DNA of 64,000 bases from Luteitalea sp. (GCA_009377495.1 WHTZ01000003.1:124001-188000), one strand, 5' to 3'; shown: positions 18,664 to 28,713, numbered from the stretch's first letter. Program-made: numbers and translations. Notes: a model not told the origin generated them from the letters alone.

Positions 18664-18747
18664 CGGATTCTCCTCCCTTTCTCACTACCTTTCCGCACTT
18701 GTGTATTATGACGCTCTAACAACGAGACAAGGAGGCAGAAGCCGACA

Positions 18748-20511
18748 ATGCACAGCTCGCGGGCGTTTGTCGTTTCGATGTGCCTGTTCGCGTTGTCGAC
18801 GAGCTGCGGTGCGCGAGAACCGCCAAAGCCCAACGTAGTCCTGATCCTGGCCGACGATCAGGGCTGGGGCGACCTGAGCGTACACGGGAACAAGAATCTG
18901 TCAACGCCGTACATCGACTCGCTCGCCCGTGACGGCGCCATGTTTGCGCGCTTCTACGTGGCGCCAGTCTGCTCGCCGACTCGCGCCGAGCTCTTGACCG
19001 GCCGGTATCATCCGCGGGGAGGCGTCTACTCCACGGGCGCCGGCGGCGAGCGCCTCGATCTCGACGAGCACACGATCGCCGAGACCTTTCGCGCGGCCGG
19101 CTATGCCACGGGCGCCTTCGGGAAGTGGCACAACGGCAGTCAGCATCCGTATCACCCGAACGCGCGCGGGTTCGACGAATACTACGGAGTGCCTTCAGGT
19201 CACTGGGCGCATTACTTCGACGCGGTGATGCACCACAACAGCGACATCGTTCGCGGCAAGGGGTTCATCGTTGATGACGTGACCGACCATGCCATCGAGT
19301 TCATGGCGCAGAATAAGCAGCAGCCGTTCTTCTGCTACGTGCCCTACAACACGCCGCATTCGCCGATGCAGGTCCCGGAACGCTTCTATAAGAAGTTTGC
19401 CAATACACAACTCAGGATGCGGCACAGAGGTCCGGAGAAAGAGGATGTGCCTCATACCCTGGCGGCGCTCGCCATGGTCGAAAACATCGACTGGAATGTC
19501 GGTCGTATCCTCGCGGCGCTCGATGAGCACGATCTCTCGCAGAATACGATCGTGATCTACCTCAGCGACAACGGTCCAAACGGCTGGCGGTGGAATGGTG
19601 GCATGAAGGGGCGCAAGGGTGCTCTCGACGAAGGTGGCGTGCGTGTTCCGGCGTTCTTTCGTTGGCCAGGTGTGATTCCGACAGGTCTCGAAATTGAGCA
19701 GATCGCGGCTGCCATCGATATTCTCCCAACGCTTGCCGAGATGGCCCAGATCCCAATTGCCGCCGAGAAGCCCTTGGATGGTCTGAGCCTGGCGCCGCTC
19801 CTACGCGGTGAAGCGGGCGACTGGCCGAACCGGGAGATCTACACGTTTTGGCGCGGTCGGGTCAGCGTCCGGACGCAACAATACCGACTCGATGCCGAAG
19901 GGCAACTGTTCGACATCGCCGCCGATCCCGGACAGCGCACGAATATCGCCAACGAGCACGCGGGTCCAGCCGCACATCTGCGAAGGCTGGCGGACGAGAA
20001 GGCTGCAGAAGTCCTGGAAGATCAAGGGCGTGCAGAGGACGATCGGCCCTTCACGGCGGGCTATTCGCGCATGACATGGCTGCCGGCCGGAGAGGCCAAG
20101 ACGTCTGGCGGTGTGGAGCGCAGCAACCGCTTCCCTAATAGCTCCTACCTCACGAACTGGACGAACGAAGATGGGGCGATTACGTGGGACATCGAAGTGG
20201 GGCAGGCCGGCACGTATACGGCCGAGATTTACTACGCCTGCGCCGAAAACGACGTAGGTTCACTGATCGAGCTGAGTTTCTTGGGTAACCATGTTGAGAC
20301 ACGCATCTCGGAGGCGCACGATCCCCCGCTGATTGGAGCCGAGCATGACCGTGTCCTCCGTCAGGAGTCCTACACCAAGGACTTCCGGCCGCTTTCGATC
20401 GGTTCCATTCAGCTCTCGAAGGGCCGTGGGCCGCTGAAGTTGCAAGCGCTGAAGATTCCTGGGCAGCACGCGCTCGAGGTGTCGGCCGTCACCTTGACTC
20501 GCGTGGAGTAG
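18748..20511 (+). CDS. Sulfatase, lipoprotein, with C-terminal carbohydrate-binding-like module
   Basis: This 587-residue protein has a lipoprotein signal (lipobox around Cys20, LSTSC). The sulfatase domain includes metal-binding DD at 36-37 and the CSPTR motif, in which Cys75 is converted to formylglycine by a maturase. Further sulfatase landmarks are GKWHNG, YVPYNTPHSPM and LSDNGPN. After about residue 435 a beta-rich module (ITWDIEVGQAGTYTAEIYYAC) resembles CBM-like domains attached to Planctomycetes and Acidobacteria sulfatases. It likely removes sulfate esters from polysaccharide outside the inner membrane. An AGGAGG lies 12 bases before the ATG, longer than usual. No cognate maturase is in the window. 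Confidence 0.93.
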   Translation: MHSSRAFVVSMCLFALSTSCGAREPPKPNVVLILADDQGWGDLSVHGNKNLSTPYIDSLARDGAMFARFYVAPVCSPTRAELLTGRYHPRGGVYSTGAGGERLDLDEHTIAETFRAAGYATGAFGKWHNGSQHPYHPNARGFDEYYGVPSGHWAHYFDAVMHHNSDIVRGKGFIVDDVTDHAIEFMAQNKQQPFFCYVPYNTPHSPMQVPERFYKKFANTQLRMRHRGPEKEDVPHTLAALAMVENIDWNVGRILAALDEHDLSQNTIVIYLSDNGPNGWRWNGGMKGRKGALDEGGVRVPAFFRWPGVIPTGLEIEQIAAAIDILPTLAEMAQIPIAAEKPLDGLSLAPLLRGEAGDWPNREIYTFWRGRVSVRTQQYRLDAEGQLFDIAADPGQRTNIANEHAGPAAHLRRLADEKAAEVLEDQGRAEDDRPFTAGYSRMTWLPAGEAKTSGGVERSNRFPNSSYLTNWTNEDGAITWDIEVGQAGTYTAEIYYACAENDVGSLIELSFLGNHVETRISEAHDPPLIGAEHDRVLRQESYTKDFRPLSIGSIQLSKGRGPLKLQALKIPGQHALEVSAVTLTRVE

Positions 20512-20548
20512 CTAACGGCAGAACGGGCGCGCCGTCCAAGACTGGAGG

Positions 20549-23092
20549 ATGATTCGCCGTGCGCCGGGCACTGCAGGCATTGTAGCCATTCTGGCGCTGG
20601 AGGCACGGGACGTGGAGCGTGTACTGAAGGACATCCGCTACGCCATTTGCAGCCTGTCTCGTAGCTCTGCATTTTCGCTGGCCGCCGTGCTGTCGCTTGC
20701 CCTGGGGATCGGGACGAGCGTGGCCCTGTTCAGCGTCGTGAACATCTTGTTCTTCGAGCCGCTGCCCGTCCGGGACGCGGACCATCTGGTCGCGCTGACC
20801 TTGGGCACCCAGAAGCGTGGGCAAGGGCAGTGGCTGCCCTTGCGGGCCGGCGGGGTGTTCTCCTATCCCATGTTCGAACGCATCCGCACGGAGCGCGTGC
20901 TGTCCGAGGTTTTCGGCTTCACGTCGACACGAGGCGCTGTCGAGTTTGGCGATGAGCCCGAGCGGTTGCAGATCCTGGAGGTGACAGATAACTACTACGA
21001 GGCGCTCGGCATCTCCGCGGCCGCCGGACGGCTCATCGGGCGCGAGCACGCGCAACCCGCCAACGCCGCGGTTGTTGTCCTGAGTCATCGTTTTTGGCAG
21101 CAGCACTTCGGTGGTCAGGCGAACGCCATCGGCCAGGTCGTCCGCGTGGAGGGACTGCCTATGACAGTCATTGGCGTCGAGCCGGGGTGGTTTGAAGGCC
21201 TTCAGGCAGGCCGCGCGCCTGACATCATCGTGCCTGTTGCGGCCGAGCCGCTCTTGAGACCCACCTGGGAGCGGCTCAACGACCGCGGAACCGTCTGGCT
21301 GCGTGTCTTCGCCTATCCGAAACCGGGCATGCCGCTGGAGGAGGCACGAGCTGGGCTGCAGGCAATCTCGCCGGCTGTCATGCTGGACGTCGTGCCTGCG
21401 TCCTATCCCGCCCACATCCGGCAGGCGTTCCTGACGGAGCGGCTGGGCGCGGAGCCCGCGTCGACTGGTGTCTCGGACCTACGGGAACGATTTGCTTCGC
21501 CGCTGGCGACGGTCATCATCATGGTAGCGATCCTGCTGGCTATCGCGATGGCGAACGTGGCGAACCTCTTTGTGAGCCGAGCGCTGGCGCGCCGCCAGGA
21601 GAGCGCCATCCGTCTCGCTGTTGGCGCATCCCCGCGTCACATCGTCCAGCACTTCGTCATCGAGAGTCTCTTGCTGGCCACCGTTGCGACGCTGCTCGGT
21701 GTCGTTGTCGCTTACTGGGTCGTTGAGGCACTCGTCGCACTGATGTCGGTGCCGGACGCGCCGATTCGCATCCACTTCGCGCTGGATGGCCGCGTGCTCG
21801 CGTTTGCCGTGGGCCTCGCGATGGCGGCCGCGTTGATACTGGGGTTCGCGGCCGCCTCGCGCGTGCGCAGCGCCAGCCTCTCGGCGAACCTTCAGGAAGG
21901 CAGCCGCGCCGGATCCCGATCGCGGCTGCGCACGTACATCGTCGGTGTTCAGGTGGCTCTATCCACGCTGCTCCTGGTTTGCGCCGGCCTCTTCGTACGC
22001 ACGCTGCTCAATCTTCGGAACGTCGACGTCGGTTTCTCACCGCACGCCCTCATCCTTGCTCGCCTGGATCCCCAACGGACGGGACTAGAGGGGGCGCGAC
22101 TGGCCGACATGTACTGGCAGCTCGTATCGCGGGTCGGGCACGTGCCCGGCGTGCGATCCGCGAGCCTGTGCACGCACAGTCCGCTCGGCGGCGATCGATG
22201 GAACGACCGCGTAACGGTGGACGGGACCTCGGGCTCGACGAGCGCACTCGTCCTGTTCTCCAGCGTTGGCCCGCGGTACTTCTCGACGCTCGGCACCAGC
22301 TTCGTGCTCGGGCGCGATTTCAGCGAGCGCGATTCCTCCACGGCGCCGGCCGTCGCGATCGTGAACGAGGTGTTCACGCGAACGTTCTTCGGCACACGAC
22401 ATCCCGTCGGTCGCGCCATCCGTGTCGGTGAATCATCCAGTGCGCAGAGCTACGAGGTGATCGGTGTGGTCAAGGATGCGAAGTTCCAGAATCTGCGCGA
22501 GGAAGGTTCACCCATGGTCTATCTTCCTTTCCTGCAGCGCGGACCGATGCTCTCGGGCGAGATGACGCTCGTCGTTCGCGCGGAGTCTGACGTCAGTGCG
22601 ACGGCTAGCGTGCTGGGTCGCATGTTGCGCGACAACACCTCGAACGTGGCCTTTCATATGCAGACGATGTCGGCGCATGTGGATTCGTCGCTGACACGTG
22701 AGAGGCTGCTGGCCAGCCTTGCCACGGCGTTCGGTGTGATGGCTGTGGTGCTCGCGGGCGTCGGCCTCTACGGCATCATCACGCATGCGGTGGTCAGCCG
22801 CACGTCCGAGATCGGCTTACACATGGCGCTCGGTGCGACGTCCGGGCGCGTCGTGTGGACGCTCGTGCGAGGTTTACTCGTCTTCATCGGCAGCGCCGTG
22901 CTGATCGGCAGTGCGGCGGCGGTCATGCTTGCAGGCTCGATGCGGTCGCTGCTGTTCGACGTCAGGCCCGCCGATCCGATGACGCTCGTGAGCGTGGCTG
23001 GCTTCATCATCCTGATCGCGATCGTGGCTGGTGTCATTCCGGCGAGACGCGCAACTCGCATCGATCCCGCCGTCGCGTTGAGACATCCGTAA
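20549..23092 (+). CDS. ADOP-type ABC-transporter permease
   Basis: This inner-membrane protein of up to 847 residues has the ADOP first helix variant SAFSLAAVLSLALGIGTSVALFSVVNILFFEP. A large periplasmic domain follows, then an FtsX core with MANVANLFVSRALARRQESAIRLAVGAS, a second periplasmic domain and a final FtsX core (SRTSEIGLHMALGATSGRVV) ending PAVALRHP. The start is uncertain: ATG 20549 has GGAGG directly abutting it, and a GTG at 20612 would start nearer the conserved region. It diverges more from the two minus-strand ADOPs than those do from each other. Substrate unknown. Confidence 0.92.
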   Translation: MIRRAPGTAGIVAILALEARDVERVLKDIRYAICSLSRSSAFSLAAVLSLALGIGTSVALFSVVNILFFEPLPVRDADHLVALTLGTQKRGQGQWLPLRAGGVFSYPMFERIRTERVLSEVFGFTSTRGAVEFGDEPERLQILEVTDNYYEALGISAAAGRLIGREHAQPANAAVVVLSHRFWQQHFGGQANAIGQVVRVEGLPMTVIGVEPGWFEGLQAGRAPDIIVPVAAEPLLRPTWERLNDRGTVWLRVFAYPKPGMPLEEARAGLQAISPAVMLDVVPASYPAHIRQAFLTERLGAEPASTGVSDLRERFASPLATVIIMVAILLAIAMANVANLFVSRALARRQESAIRLAVGASPRHIVQHFVIESLLLATVATLLGVVVAYWVVEALVALMSVPDAPIRIHFALDGRVLAFAVGLAMAAALILGFAAASRVRSASLSANLQEGSRAGSRSRLRTYIVGVQVALSTLLLVCAGLFVRTLLNLRNVDVGFSPHALILARLDPQRTGLEGARLADMYWQLVSRVGHVPGVRSASLCTHSPLGGDRWNDRVTVDGTSGSTSALVLFSSVGPRYFSTLGTSFVLGRDFSERDSSTAPAVAIVNEVFTRTFFGTRHPVGRAIRVGESSSAQSYEVIGVVKDAKFQNLREEGSPMVYLPFLQRGPMLSGEMTLVVRAESDVSATASVLGRMLRDNTSNVAFHMQTMSAHVDSSLTRERLLASLATAFGVMAVVLAGVGLYGIITHAVVSRTSEIGLHMALGATSGRVVWTLVRGLLVFIGSAVLIGSAAAVMLAGSMRSLLFDVRPADPMTLVSVAGFIILIAIVAGVIPARRATRIDPAVALRHP

Positions 23093-23146
23093 CCACGCGC
23101 TCCGTTGGTCTCGTTCACTTGTGATGGTCATTGGGGAACGTGGGTG

Positions 23147-23578
23147 ATGCATAGTTATCTGAGTGGAGTGCGAGCCGCTAGTCTGGCGGCCCTCGCGTAC
23201 GCAGCGGCATTCTTCGCGGGAGGGCTATTCTTCGTCCTTGAGGCCGGTCGGTCGTGGCCCGGCCTCCTGGTATACACCGTTGGGTCAGGCCTCGTCGTGT
23301 TTGTCTCGGCCGCTGTGATTCAAGTGCCGGTGTTGACTGCCCTCGGTCGTCGTATGAGCCCGTCGGCGGCGTCGGCAGTCGGTGCCGCCCTGGCCGTCGT
23401 GCCATTCGCGATTCTGGTCTTGGTGCTCCGGGACGGTAGCGACCCAAGAAGCGTCAGCGGGTTTCTTCAGTATTGGCGACGAGTACCGGGAGAGTTCTTC
23501 TTCACCTTCGCTCCGATGTCGGCGGCAGGAGCAATACTCGGCTGGCTTATCGGCTCGGGATCCCGCGCCACCAGCTGA
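23147..23578 (+). CDS. Small multi-pass membrane protein, unknown
   Basis: About 143 residues contain four hydrophobic stretches (around residues 8-30, 35-60, 68-90 and 115-135 from ATG 23147), giving a four-helix inner-membrane protein. No recognised motif was found. It starts 54 bases after an ADOP gene and could be co-transcribed with it. A TTG at 23105 would extend it, but the added residues are polar and not signal-like. Confidence 0.55.
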   Translation: MHSYLSGVRAASLAALAYAAAFFAGGLFFVLEAGRSWPGLLVYTVGSGLVVFVSAAVIQVPVLTALGRRMSPSAASAVGAALAVVPFAILVLVLRDGSDPRSVSGFLQYWRRVPGEFFFTFAPMSAAGAILGWLIGSGSRATS

Positions 23579-23683
23579 CGTCGACGCGGATACCGTGCCG
23601 GTCTTCTTCCTCCTTCCTCTTGACAACCATGATGAGCGACCGCTGGTTGGAGGGAACAGATAACCGCTCATCCTAAGCTAGCT

Positions 23684-23926
23684 TTGCTTGCCGCTTGGGT
23701 AGTCTCTCTTGCGATTATGGGAGCTTGGGGCACGGCGTACGGCCAACGCTCCCATGACACGGACAGGATGCCCTCAGGCAACGGCTCAGGCGTCCTCTCG
23801 CCTAGCGACATTGGATTTCGGATCGAGCGCACGACAGGAGACGCGATTGTCGGTCAACTGCTCGTACGGGTCGACGGAGAGTGGAAGGAGGTCGCGTTCT
23901 CACCCAGGATCACGCGCGCTAGGTAG
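23684..23926 (+). CDS. Small putative secreted protein, unknown
   Basis: Eighty codons from TTG 23684 give a hydrophobic N-terminus ending WGTAYGQ, which looks like a signal peptide with a cleavage site. A short domain GFRIERTTGDAIVGQLLVRVDGEWKEV follows that reads like a real beta-strand protein. There is no convincing ribosome-binding site and the length is near the noise level, so it could also be a fragment of a longer lost gene. Confidence 0.4.
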   Translation: MLAAWVVSLAIMGAWGTAYGQRSHDTDRMPSGNGSGVLSPSDIGFRIERTTGDAIVGQLLVRVDGEWKEVAFSPRITRAR

Positions 23927-24083
23927 TGGAGCCCTTTCTCAGGATCATCGTTGACGCTTGCGCCGCTCGCGTCGGACGCTAACGATCTTGGTGTTCTCGT
24001 TTCATAAGTTCGGCAACATACGCTGCTATGCGATCTCAGGCAGCGAAGGCCGCGGATACCCGTTTCCGATGTTCTCTTCCGCG

Positions 24084-25550
24084 CTACGTCGCGACCGACG
24101 TTCCCGCGGAAACGTCACCCCCTAGGGCCACGTCCGTCGGACGATCTCGTAGGACGTCGATCGTCCAACCCACGTCGAGCCGCTCGCCGTACCACTCCGG
24201 CGTGGCCGTGTGGGGACCGATCTGGATGTCCGCGGCGGCGAGACGCGCGGTGACCGGCGCCAGCGGATCCTGGATGTTGTCGCCATCGTTGTCCCAGCGC
24301 GGGACTGGCGGCGAGGCCGGCAGCGGCCGACCGTCGGGTCGGCACGCCGCCACCGTTCCATCCGGGCCTCGCGTGAGCGCGAAGCCTTCGTCGTGTACCG
24401 CTCGATGGTGCCGTTTGCAGAGCAAGACGAGATTGGTCAGCCGCGTCGCCCCGCCGTCCACCCAATGCTGAACATGGTGGGCCTCGCAGTGCCGCGCCGT
24501 ACAGCCGGGAAACCGGCAATGGCGGTCGCGGGCGGCGAGCGCCCGGCGGATCGCCGGCGGAATCGTCCGCCGCTTCCGCCCGACATCGAGCACCGCGCCG
24601 TCTGGCGCATGCCGCATCACCACGGTCGACGCGTCGCAGGCGATGCGTCGCAACGTTTCAGCGGAAACGTACGTCCCATCCACATCTTCCAACACCGCCT
24701 GGCCGGCGTCCGATGTGACCACCTCCTCAGTGGCCGGTCCGGCGTTTGCCTTCAGCGTGTCCTCGTCGACGTGGACCACCACCTGATACCGATCGCCCGA
24801 CGTCCCGGGATCCAAGTCACTGGCTAGTGCGCTCTCGGCGAGGAGGCCGAGCGCGTCAGCGCGGCGTTGAGCGGGTGTAACTTCGACCGTGCCGTCGTCA
24901 CGGGGGGCGGCAACACTTTCGCGGAACAGCCGATCGCTCGCTGCCTCGAGCGCCCGTTGTACCACGGCCCCGAGCTCCGGCGTGAGCCGGCCGCGGATCA
25001 CCAGCATCCCGTCCTCATCCACCCAGGTCGCGAGATGCCGGTGCGCGTGTCGCCGCGCCGTCTCCCGAGCGGCAGCCAGCCGATCGACGCGCCGCCAGGC
25101 GCGCACCAGCCGCTCCACGTGTGCGGCCGTGCCGCTGCGCGCCGCGTCCACGAGCCGTGTCTCACTCTCGGGTGTGGCGACGCGCGACAGCGCGCGGACC
25201 TTTGAATACGAGAGCTCGCCCCGCTGCATCGCGGCACTGATCAGGGGCAGCGTTGTCAGGGCACGCGCCACGCGGACCTTCTCGCGCGCCGCGCCGAGGT
25301 CAAGGCCGGTTCGCCAACTGAGCCAGTGCGCGCAGGAGAGACAGCTGCCGTCGTTCCAGCCGGCGCGCTCATCGAACTGCCGGATCAGGACCAGCAGCTC
25401 GTAGGTTGCCGCCTGAATGCGAGCCGACAGCTCGGCGATCGCATCGCCCAGTTGTTCCATGTCCTCCTCCGACGGAGGGGTCGGGCCGTCAGCGAGCAAC
25501 GCAGGGATCGAGGTGTCGGGGGCTGGTTCTAGAAGTGCTGGAGTCGACAT
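24084..25550 (-). CDS. DUF222 domain-containing HNH endonuclease
   Basis: This 488-residue protein has an N-terminal DUF222 helical region (about residues 25-290, with QFDERAGWNDGSCLSCAHWLSWRTG) and a C-terminal HNH nuclease: CRFPGCTARHCEAHHVQHW, then NLVLLCKRHHRAVHD, with the metal-binding histidines and zinc-site cysteines present. The family (13E12-like repeats in Mycobacterium) is multicopy and behaves like a mobile or repeat-associated nuclease, but its target is unknown. A decayed, inverted copy lies at 12520-13302. It is a single gene without partners. Confidence 0.9.
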   Translation of the reverse strand: MSTPALLEPAPDTSIPALLADGPTPPSEEDMEQLGDAIAELSARIQAATYELLVLIRQFDERAGWNDGSCLSCAHWLSWRTGLDLGAAREKVRVARALTTLPLISAAMQRGELSYSKVRALSRVATPESETRLVDAARSGTAAHVERLVRAWRRVDRLAAARETARRHAHRHLATWVDEDGMLVIRGRLTPELGAVVQRALEAASDRLFRESVAAPRDDGTVEVTPAQRRADALGLLAESALASDLDPGTSGDRYQVVVHVDEDTLKANAGPATEEVVTSDAGQAVLEDVDGTYVSAETLRRIACDASTVVMRHAPDGAVLDVGRKRRTIPPAIRRALAARDRHCRFPGCTARHCEAHHVQHWVDGGATRLTNLVLLCKRHHRAVHDEGFALTRGPDGTVAACRPDGRPLPASPPVPRWDNDGDNIQDPLAPVTARLAAADIQIGPHTATPEWYGERLDVGWTIDVLRDRPTDVALGGDVSAGTSVAT

Positions 25551-25740
25551 GAACCATGATAACCCCCTGTATTTTCAACCGCTTGTACGCCTCTAGGTAC
25601 CACTGAATCGGTTCGAGGGTCTCCGCGACCTTCATTGGGCCATCGACTGTCGCCACAAGGGCCGAATACGCCTTCAGAAGGCATCCAGACGCTGGGTCCC
25701 AATTGCGTAGCACTCGTCGAAAAAATCCTGTCAAGCAAAA

Positions 25741-26078
25741 AATGGGGTCCGGGCCGTTGCGCATGTTGCTGACGGCCAATTCACTACGTGCGCGGCGATC
25801 AAAGGAGTTCCCAACCCCAATCAATCCCGAAATCTCGAACAAGAGCTGAAGACAAAAGCCGCGTTCGTAAAGGCTCTTGCTGACTCGTTCGCCTTTTGCG
25901 ACGATGCGTTCGCGTCTTTGACTGATGCCAATGCCGTGGAGTTTGTCAAGCAGGGCCAGGGGAGGTCGCGAGGGCCGCCGCGCTCGTTGGGCTCCTCGCT
26001 CATGGCGCCGAGATGTACGGCATCAGCACGGTCTATCTGCGCGCGAAGAACCTAGTCCCGCCGTCGAGCGAGCAATAG
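25741..26078 (+). pseudogene. DinB-family protein remnant, 5'-truncated and frameshifted
   Basis: Reading from about 25741, AVAHVADGQFTTCAAIKGVPNPN is followed by KAAFVKALADSFAFCDDAFASLTDAN. After a one-base shift near 25965 the frame continues ALVGLLAHGAEMYGISTVYLRAKN and LVPPSSEQ with a stop at 26076-26078. This order is the second half of a DinB-like four-helix protein, including its conserved histidine-bearing helices. The N-terminal helix and start codon are missing. DinB-like proteins are metal-binding enzymes or thiol-transferase relatives; this copy is not expected to be functional. Confidence 0.7.
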
Positions 26079-26112
26079 ACTCGCGAGGGAGGTGTCGAGG
26101 GTAGAGTGGGTT

Positions 26113-26520
26113 ATGTCAACACAAGCAAACATAAGCGTGCTCGAGCAAGCGAGAGGACGCTGGAACTGCGGCGACCTCGACGGCTACCTCCGCCTCTACA
26201 GCGCGGATGCGGTGCTCCACGGGTACGCCAACGTGCCGCCAGGGCTCCGCGGTATCCGACAGTTCTACGAAGGTTTCTGGTCAGCATTTCCTGGGTCACA
26301 AATTATCTTCGAGGATGTCTTTGCCGCTGGCGACAGGGTGGCGTGTCGCTTTGTCATCAAGGCGAAGCAATTGGGTGAGTTTCAGGGCTTACCGGCTACA
26401 GGGAAATCGGTCCATCTACCAGGACTCACCATTCTGAGGTTCGCCGAGGGCCGATGCGTGGAACGGTGGAGTCAAGTTGACGCGGCCAGCCTACTCGACG
26501 CCTCCGAGACACGTTCGTAG
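26113..26520 (+). CDS. SnoaL-like / ester-cyclase domain protein
   Basis: This 135-residue NTF2-fold protein has the SnoaL pattern: WNCGDLDGYLRLYSADAVLHGYANVPPGLRGIRQFY for the opening helix and strand, then the family GLPATGKSVHLPGLTILRFAEGRCVERWSQVD. It has normal length and is single-domain and cytoplasmic. Members hydrolyse, isomerise or cyclise small metabolites; the substrate is not inferable. ATG 26113 fits the domain start better than the GTG-like start at 26092. Confidence 0.85.
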   Translation: MSTQANISVLEQARGRWNCGDLDGYLRLYSADAVLHGYANVPPGLRGIRQFYEGFWSAFPGSQIIFEDVFAAGDRVACRFVIKAKQLGEFQGLPATGKSVHLPGLTILRFAEGRCVERWSQVDAASLLDASETRS

Positions 26521-26732
26521 GCTACGAGCTGGCCGGACGACACTCGACGACATACCGGCCCGATGGCTGTCGTTCGGCCGCGTGTGCAGTGCGGGCACGA
26601 GTAAGTCCCTTCTCATCATGAGCAGTGACGTCAATCGACAAGAGCACTCAACTCGTAACATGCTCGACGGTCTGAGGCAGGGCCTCGTTAGAACTCGTAC
26701 CAGCACGAGTTCGGCATGGGGCTCGCGTGGTC

Positions 26733-26912
26733 TCATGTGCCCAGGCGGCGCACGACCTCGGCTGCACCACGCCTGTAGACGGTCAGGCATACGAGCTCGC
26801 CGCTCGGATCGAGCACTTGCCAGTATCGCGTGCCCCGGTATCGCTTGATGAGGTAACGCCGCTCGCTCTGTTCCATAAGCGCAACGGTTCCGGCCATGCG
26901 TTCAGTAGCCAT
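26733..26912 (-). CDS. Conserved-looking 59-residue protein, unknown
   Basis: A perfect ribosome-binding site (GGAGG at 26919-26923, six bases before the ATG) leads a 59-codon frame. It contains RRYLIKRYRGTRYWQVLDPSGELVCLTVYRRGAAEVVRRLG. The pattern of basic residues, the W-x-V-x-D-x-x-G turn and the final amphipathic helix read like a compact alpha/beta protein rather than random translation. Similar short 'YRGTRYWAVYDPSGELV' proteins exist in soil bacteria with no assigned function (from memory, not searched). It runs divergently from the truncated ADOP. Confidence 0.65.
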   Translation of the reverse strand: MATERMAGTVALMEQSERRYLIKRYRGTRYWQVLDPSGELVCLTVYRRGAAEVVRRLGT

Positions 26913-26952
26913 TCCTTTCCTCCAATCGCCTTGACCCTCGCCGCGTGGCGCC

Positions 26953-28713
26953 CACTATCTCGCGGTCCTCGCACGGCTGCACGCCGAGGTCAGTCTGGCG
27001 GCCGCGGGTCGCGAGATGAACGACATCCAAGCGCAGATCGAACGAGAGAACCCAGACTATCGTGATTGGCGGGCGTCGGTTGTGCCGCTCGTCGACGAAG
27101 TGCTGAAGTCCACCCGCGCGTCGGTCACGCTCCTCGCAGCGGCCGTCGGCTTCCTGCTGTTGCTCGCGTGCGCCAATGTTGCCAATCTCCTGTTGGCGCG
27201 CGGGGTGGGGCGGCGGCGCGAGCTCGGCGTGCGCGCGGCGCTCGGCGCGCGCCAAGGACGTCTGGCCGCCCAGATGCTGACCGAATCGCTCGTGTTGGCG
27301 CTCCTGGGCTGCGCGGCTGGGATCCTCCTGGCGTTGCTGCTTGTCCGACTGATCGTCACGCATGGACCGCCGACTGTACCCGGCCTCCAAGAGACAACGA
27401 TCGATCTCAGGGTTCTCGGCTTCGCAATCGTGGCGTCCGTGCTCGCCGCAGTGCTGACGGGTGTGGCGCCGGCGCTTAGCGCAATGAGGGCCCGGGTGAA
27501 CGCCTGGCTCACCGAGCGCGGTGCGGCACCGGCGGCTGGTGGCTTGCGTGTGCAGCAGGCGCTCGCGGTTGGGCAGGTGGCGCTGGCTGTCGCCGTGCTC
27601 GTCACGGCCGGCCTGCTGATCGAGAGCTTCAGGAACTTGTCGCGCGTCGATCCAGGGTTCCGTCCGGAGCATGTGGTGACGGCCAAGACCTACCTCCCGG
27701 ACACACGCTATTCCGGCGAGGCCGAACGCGTTGCCTTCACAGATCGCTTCCTGCGGGAGGCTCGTGCCTTGCCGGGGCTGACGGCGGTTGGCATGGGTGA
27801 CGGCGTGCCACTCGGAGACCGGCGACAGGGTGGTCCCATTTGGCCAGTAGACCGACCCAGGCCGGATGAGCTCCCGAATGCGAATGTGGCATGGGTCACC
27901 GACGGGTACTTCGAATCGCTTCGGATGCAGGTCCTGCGAGGCCGCACGTTTACGCCAGACGACGGTCCCGACGCCCCAGACGTCATGGTGATCAATCGTC
28001 GTCTTGCGCGGATGCTCTTCCGCGACGACGATCCCATCGGCCGGCGCGTGGAAGCTGGCAATCCCGGCGGCGTGTTCGACATCGTCGGCGTCGTGAGTGA
28101 CGATCGGAACATCGGCATCGACACCGAGCCCACGCCAACCTGCTTCGTGTCGCTTCGACAGCGGCCGCGCTTCAGCGAACTGGCGGTGTTGGCCCGCACG
28201 GATGGTGCCGCCGAGGCCGCACTCTCCAGTGTCCGCGGCGTCGTGCGCCAGCTCGATCCCGAGCTGCCGTTCTTTGAAACGCAGACGATGGAGCAGGTGG
28301 TATCCGTGTCGCTGGCGACCCCTCGGTCGCTGGCGTGGCTGCTCTCCGGGTTCGCGCTGTCGGGACTGTTGCTCGCGGGCATTGGCGTGTTCGGTGTGCT
28401 GAGCCACGCGGTCGGTCAGCGGACACAGGAAATTGGCGTGCGTGTGGCCATTGGTGCCAGCCCGGGACGCATCCTCACCATGGTGCTCGGCCAAGGTCTC
28501 GCGCAGATAGGCGCTGGTCTCGTGATTGGCTTTGCGGGAGCCGCGGCACTTTCGCAGCTCCTTGCCGGTCTCCTGTTCGGTGTCAGATCGTTCAGCACGG
28601 TGACGTATGTCGCGGTTGCCATGCTCCTTGCACTGATCAGCATGGCGGCCTGCCTCGCACCAGCGCGACGCGCGATGAGGATCGATCCGGCAACGGCCGT
28701 CCGGACCGAATAG
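26953..28713 (+). pseudogene. ADOP permease, 5'-truncated
   Basis: The open frame (from ATG 27016, family similarity from HYLAVLARLH at 26953) covers the end of the first periplasmic domain, the FtsX core with ACANVANLLLARGVGRRRELGVR, the second periplasmic domain and the terminal FtsX core (QRTQEIGVRVAIGASPGRIL) ending ATAVRTE. About 250 residues at the N-terminus, including the ADOP first helix, are missing, and a small gene on the other strand occupies that place. The remaining 565 codons are intact, so a shortened product cannot be excluded. A PadR gene follows 48 bases later. Confidence 0.75.

Noticed and set aside
18704-18709. TATTAT as a -10 element before the sulfatase
   Set aside because: No matching -35 hexamer at the correct spacing; a promoter in the divergent gap is likely but cannot be placed.
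25551-25740. Minus-strand frame reading MKVAETLEPIQWYLEAYK
   Set aside because: It looks somewhat protein-like and overlaps the HNH start by about 60 bases, but has no ribosome-binding site or recognised family. It may be a fragment displaced by the HNH gene; not called.
26902-28494. 530-codon open frame on the minus strand, antisense to the truncated ADOP
   Set aside because: Composition is His/Arg/Gln-rich with no domain or membrane pattern. It is the antisense shadow of a GC-rich FtsX gene whose sense frame carries clear ADOP motifs.
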